The notes beneath the pieces are model-generated. The model saw nothing but the letters and a program-made list of their open reading frames with translations. It was not told where the DNA came from and ran no database searches. DNA of 5,953 nucleotides, taken from an uncultured Klebsiella sp. (GTDB lineage: Bacteria; Pseudomonadota; Gammaproteobacteria; Enterobacterales; Enterobacteriaceae). Where the stretch lies: the NCBI GenBank assembly GCA_902490055.1, contig CABUCP010000222.1:1-5953 (forward strand). The letters are read 5' to 3'. The translations under genes were made by a program, and so were the position numbers. Position 1 is the first letter of the stretch, and each line of letters begins with the position of its first letter. Below are positions 4,834-5,953 of this stretch, in pieces.

Positions 4834-5842
4834 GCGGGCGGGTACTGCCCCTGACGATAAGTTTCCCCTGTAGGACGTGCTGAACTGCGCTCGTTTCAGC
4901 AGCACCCAACTGCGTTTTTAGCACGGCGATGGCGGTATCAACCATTTCCGATAGCGGCTGGACCCAGGTGGTTAAATTTATCAGCGGCCAACTGGCCATG
5001 GCGATATCATCGAACCCGACAACGGAGATATCTTCACCCGCCTTCATACCCATTTCGCCGACGACCACGTTGAGGGCGGCGATGGCCATCATGTCGTTGG
5101 CGCAAAACAGCGCGTCCGGCGGCGTTGGCAATGCCATCAGCCTGCGGGTGGCGTTCATGGCTTCCTCTATCGACCACATGCCGCTATCGCGCAGCATTGG
5201 CCGCGCGCCGCGTGCCTCCAGACGCTGGCGAAAACCAGTCTCCCGGTCGCGGCTGGTAGAGGAGGTATCTCTACCGGCCACAAACGCCAACTGCTGATGG
5301 CCAAGATCCAGTAGAAAATCGGCAATCGCGGCGCCGCCGGCCAGGTTATCGCTGGTGACGCTGGAAACCGACTGACTGTCGTTTTTACGGTTGAGCAGCA
5401 GCACCGGCAGGCCGAGTTGCTGGCATTCATGAGCAAAATGCGAGGAAAGGCTGCTGGACACCAGCACCAGCGCCTCAACGCGATGGCGCAGAATCTCTTC
5501 CATGATCGGGGTTGTGTCGTCATCGCGGTACATCGAAAACAGCAATACCCGGTACCCCATCAGGTTCAATGCCTGTGACAGTTCATCCAGTACCGCGGCG
5601 TAGAAGGGATTTACCAACCCTGGCACCACGATACCGATAAGCGTTGAGCGGCGGGTGATCAGCGACTGAGCGATAAAACTCGGACGATAGCCCAGCTCGG
5701 CGGCGATCTTACGCACCTTTTCTTTGGTAACCGGCGAGATTTTCGCCCCTTCGGTAAAGGCGCGGGACACCGCAGACTGCGAGACGCCAGCCGCTTTCGC
5801 GACGTCGTAACTGGTGACTGCTCGTTTGTTTGGACCTGCCAT
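4826..5842 (-). CDS. LacI/GalR-family transcriptional regulator
   Basis: The 338-residue protein (ATG at 5842) is a complete LacI-family repressor of 338 residues, close to the usual length. The N-terminal HTH is TSYDVAKAAGVSQSAVSRAFT (10-30), with recognition helix SQSAVSRAF. The linker TKEKVRKIAAELGYRP (39-54) leads to the hinge helix FIAQSLITRRS (56-66), where L61 is the expected minor-groove Leu. The core starts LIGIVVPGLVNPFYAAVLDEL and carries the family's effector-pocket signatures DRETGFRQRL, FCANDMMAIAAL and VVGFDDIAMASW. The effector is probably a sugar or related small molecule and cannot be named. The ATG has AGGAGA about 9 bases upstream; a GTG at 5893 in frame would lie upstream of the predicted transcription start and is rejected. 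The gene stands upstream of and in the same direction as the dehydrogenase gene, so it probably controls that gene, itself, or a gene beyond the right edge. Confidence 0.93.
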   Translation of the reverse strand: MAGPNKRAVTSYDVAKAAGVSQSAVSRAFTEGAKISPVTKEKVRKIAAELGYRPSFIAQSLITRRSTLIGIVVPGLVNPFYAAVLDELSQALNLMGYRVLLFSMYRDDDTTPIMEEILRHRVEALVLVSSSLSSHFAHECQQLGLPVLLLNRKNDSQSVSSVTSDNLAGGAAIADFLLDLGHQQLAFVAGRDTSSTSRDRETGFRQRLEARGARPMLRDSGMWSIEEAMNATRRLMALPTPPDALFCANDMMAIAALNVVVGEMGMKAGEDISVVGFDDIAMASWPLINLTTWVQPLSEMVDTAIAVLKTQLGAAETSAVQHVLQGKLIVRGSTRPQR

Positions 5843-5872
5843 TCCGTTGTCTCTCCTGACCAATGCCCCGCC

Positions 5873-5900
5873 ATTATGCGTGAATATGTCCACCTGTCAC
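5873..5900 (-). promoter_or_regulatory. Sigma-70 promoter of the LacI-type gene
   Basis: On the minus strand GTGACA (5900-5895) and CATAAT (5878-5873) each match 5 of 6 consensus bases, with a 16-base spacer. Transcription would begin near 5866, about 24 bases before the ATG at 5842. This supports that start over the upstream GTG. Confidence 0.6.
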
Positions 5901-5918
5901 TAATTTTGCGATCTCTGT

Positions 5919-5932
5919 TGCATTCGAATGCA
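5919..5932. promoter_or_regulatory. 14-bp palindrome, candidate LacI-family operator
   Basis: TGCATTCGAATGCA is a perfect 14-bp palindrome with a central CG, the form of most LacI-family operators. It departs from the common ANCGNT core, having TTCGAA. Its centre is about 60 bases upstream of the predicted start of the LacI-type gene, upstream of the -35. It would suit autoregulation by looping, or control of a divergent gene beyond the window. No second copy is visible near the dehydrogenase promoter. Confidence 0.5.
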
Positions 5933-5953
5933 TTGATGCTTCACATAACATTT

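Noticed and set aside
5843..5893. Longer LacI-type start at GTG 5893
   Set aside because: It would lie upstream of the predicted transcription start, while ATG 5842 has AGGAGA in place and gives a normal LacI N-terminus.
5941..5945. TCACA as a CRP half-site
   Set aside because: The partner half five to six bases away does not match TGTGA, and the window ends shortly after.

Overview
The window looks like a chromosomal segment from an Enterobacteriaceae genome, of the E. coli/Klebsiella/Enterobacter kind. The reasons are a near-identical cytoplasmic trehalase (TreF), a YhjB-type LuxR regulator convergent to it as in E. coli (from memory), a half ERIC repeat, and GC-rich coding sequence separated by AT-rich promoter regions. 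Species cannot be fixed from the sequence alone. I see no tRNA, rRNA, CRISPR array, insertion sequence or phage structural gene.

Layout, left to right. Positions 1-531 (+) hold the 3' part of yhjB, cut by the window edge. On the minus strand, three genes follow treF in transcription order with short gaps: treF (3256-1598), a RimJ/RimL-like GNAT acetyltransferase (1561-1034) and a small cytosolic GH24 lysozyme-fold protein (959-528). The lysozyme-like gene and yhjB meet tail to tail and share a TTAA stop. The acetyltransferase and lysozyme-like genes lie between treF and yhjB, which I recall as direct neighbours in E. coli. The lysozyme-like protein lacks two of the three GH24 catalytic residues.

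The 270-base gap 3257-3526 holds the regulatory region of treF. It contains a perfect match to the extended sigma-S -10 consensus, a weaker sigma-70-like promoter in an AT-rich tract, a CRP-like palindrome, a GC-rich hairpin near the predicted 5' end of the mRNA, and the intrinsic terminator of the upstream gene.

To the right is a two-gene accessory module, also on the minus strand: a LacI-family regulator (5842-4826) followed by an iron-containing alcohol dehydrogenase-family enzyme (4675-3527). The enzyme belongs to a variant subfamily in which one metal-ligand His is Gln and the nearby conserved His is Gly. The 150-base gap between the two genes holds a truncated ERIC element, whose terminal TATA forms part of a likely -10 box, and a 15-bp hairpin that includes the stop codon of the regulator. 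Upstream of the regulator are a promoter and a perfect 14-bp palindrome with a central CG, a plausible LacI-family operator. Positions 5933-5953 show nothing I can support.

Functionally, the treF side points to trehalose breakdown under stationary-phase or osmotic control. The LacI/dehydrogenase pair looks like a self-contained, ligand-responsive catabolic or detoxification unit of unknown substrate. I see no single striking new system. The most unusual items are the apparently inactive lysozyme-fold protein in the treF transcription unit and the altered metal site of the dehydrogenase.
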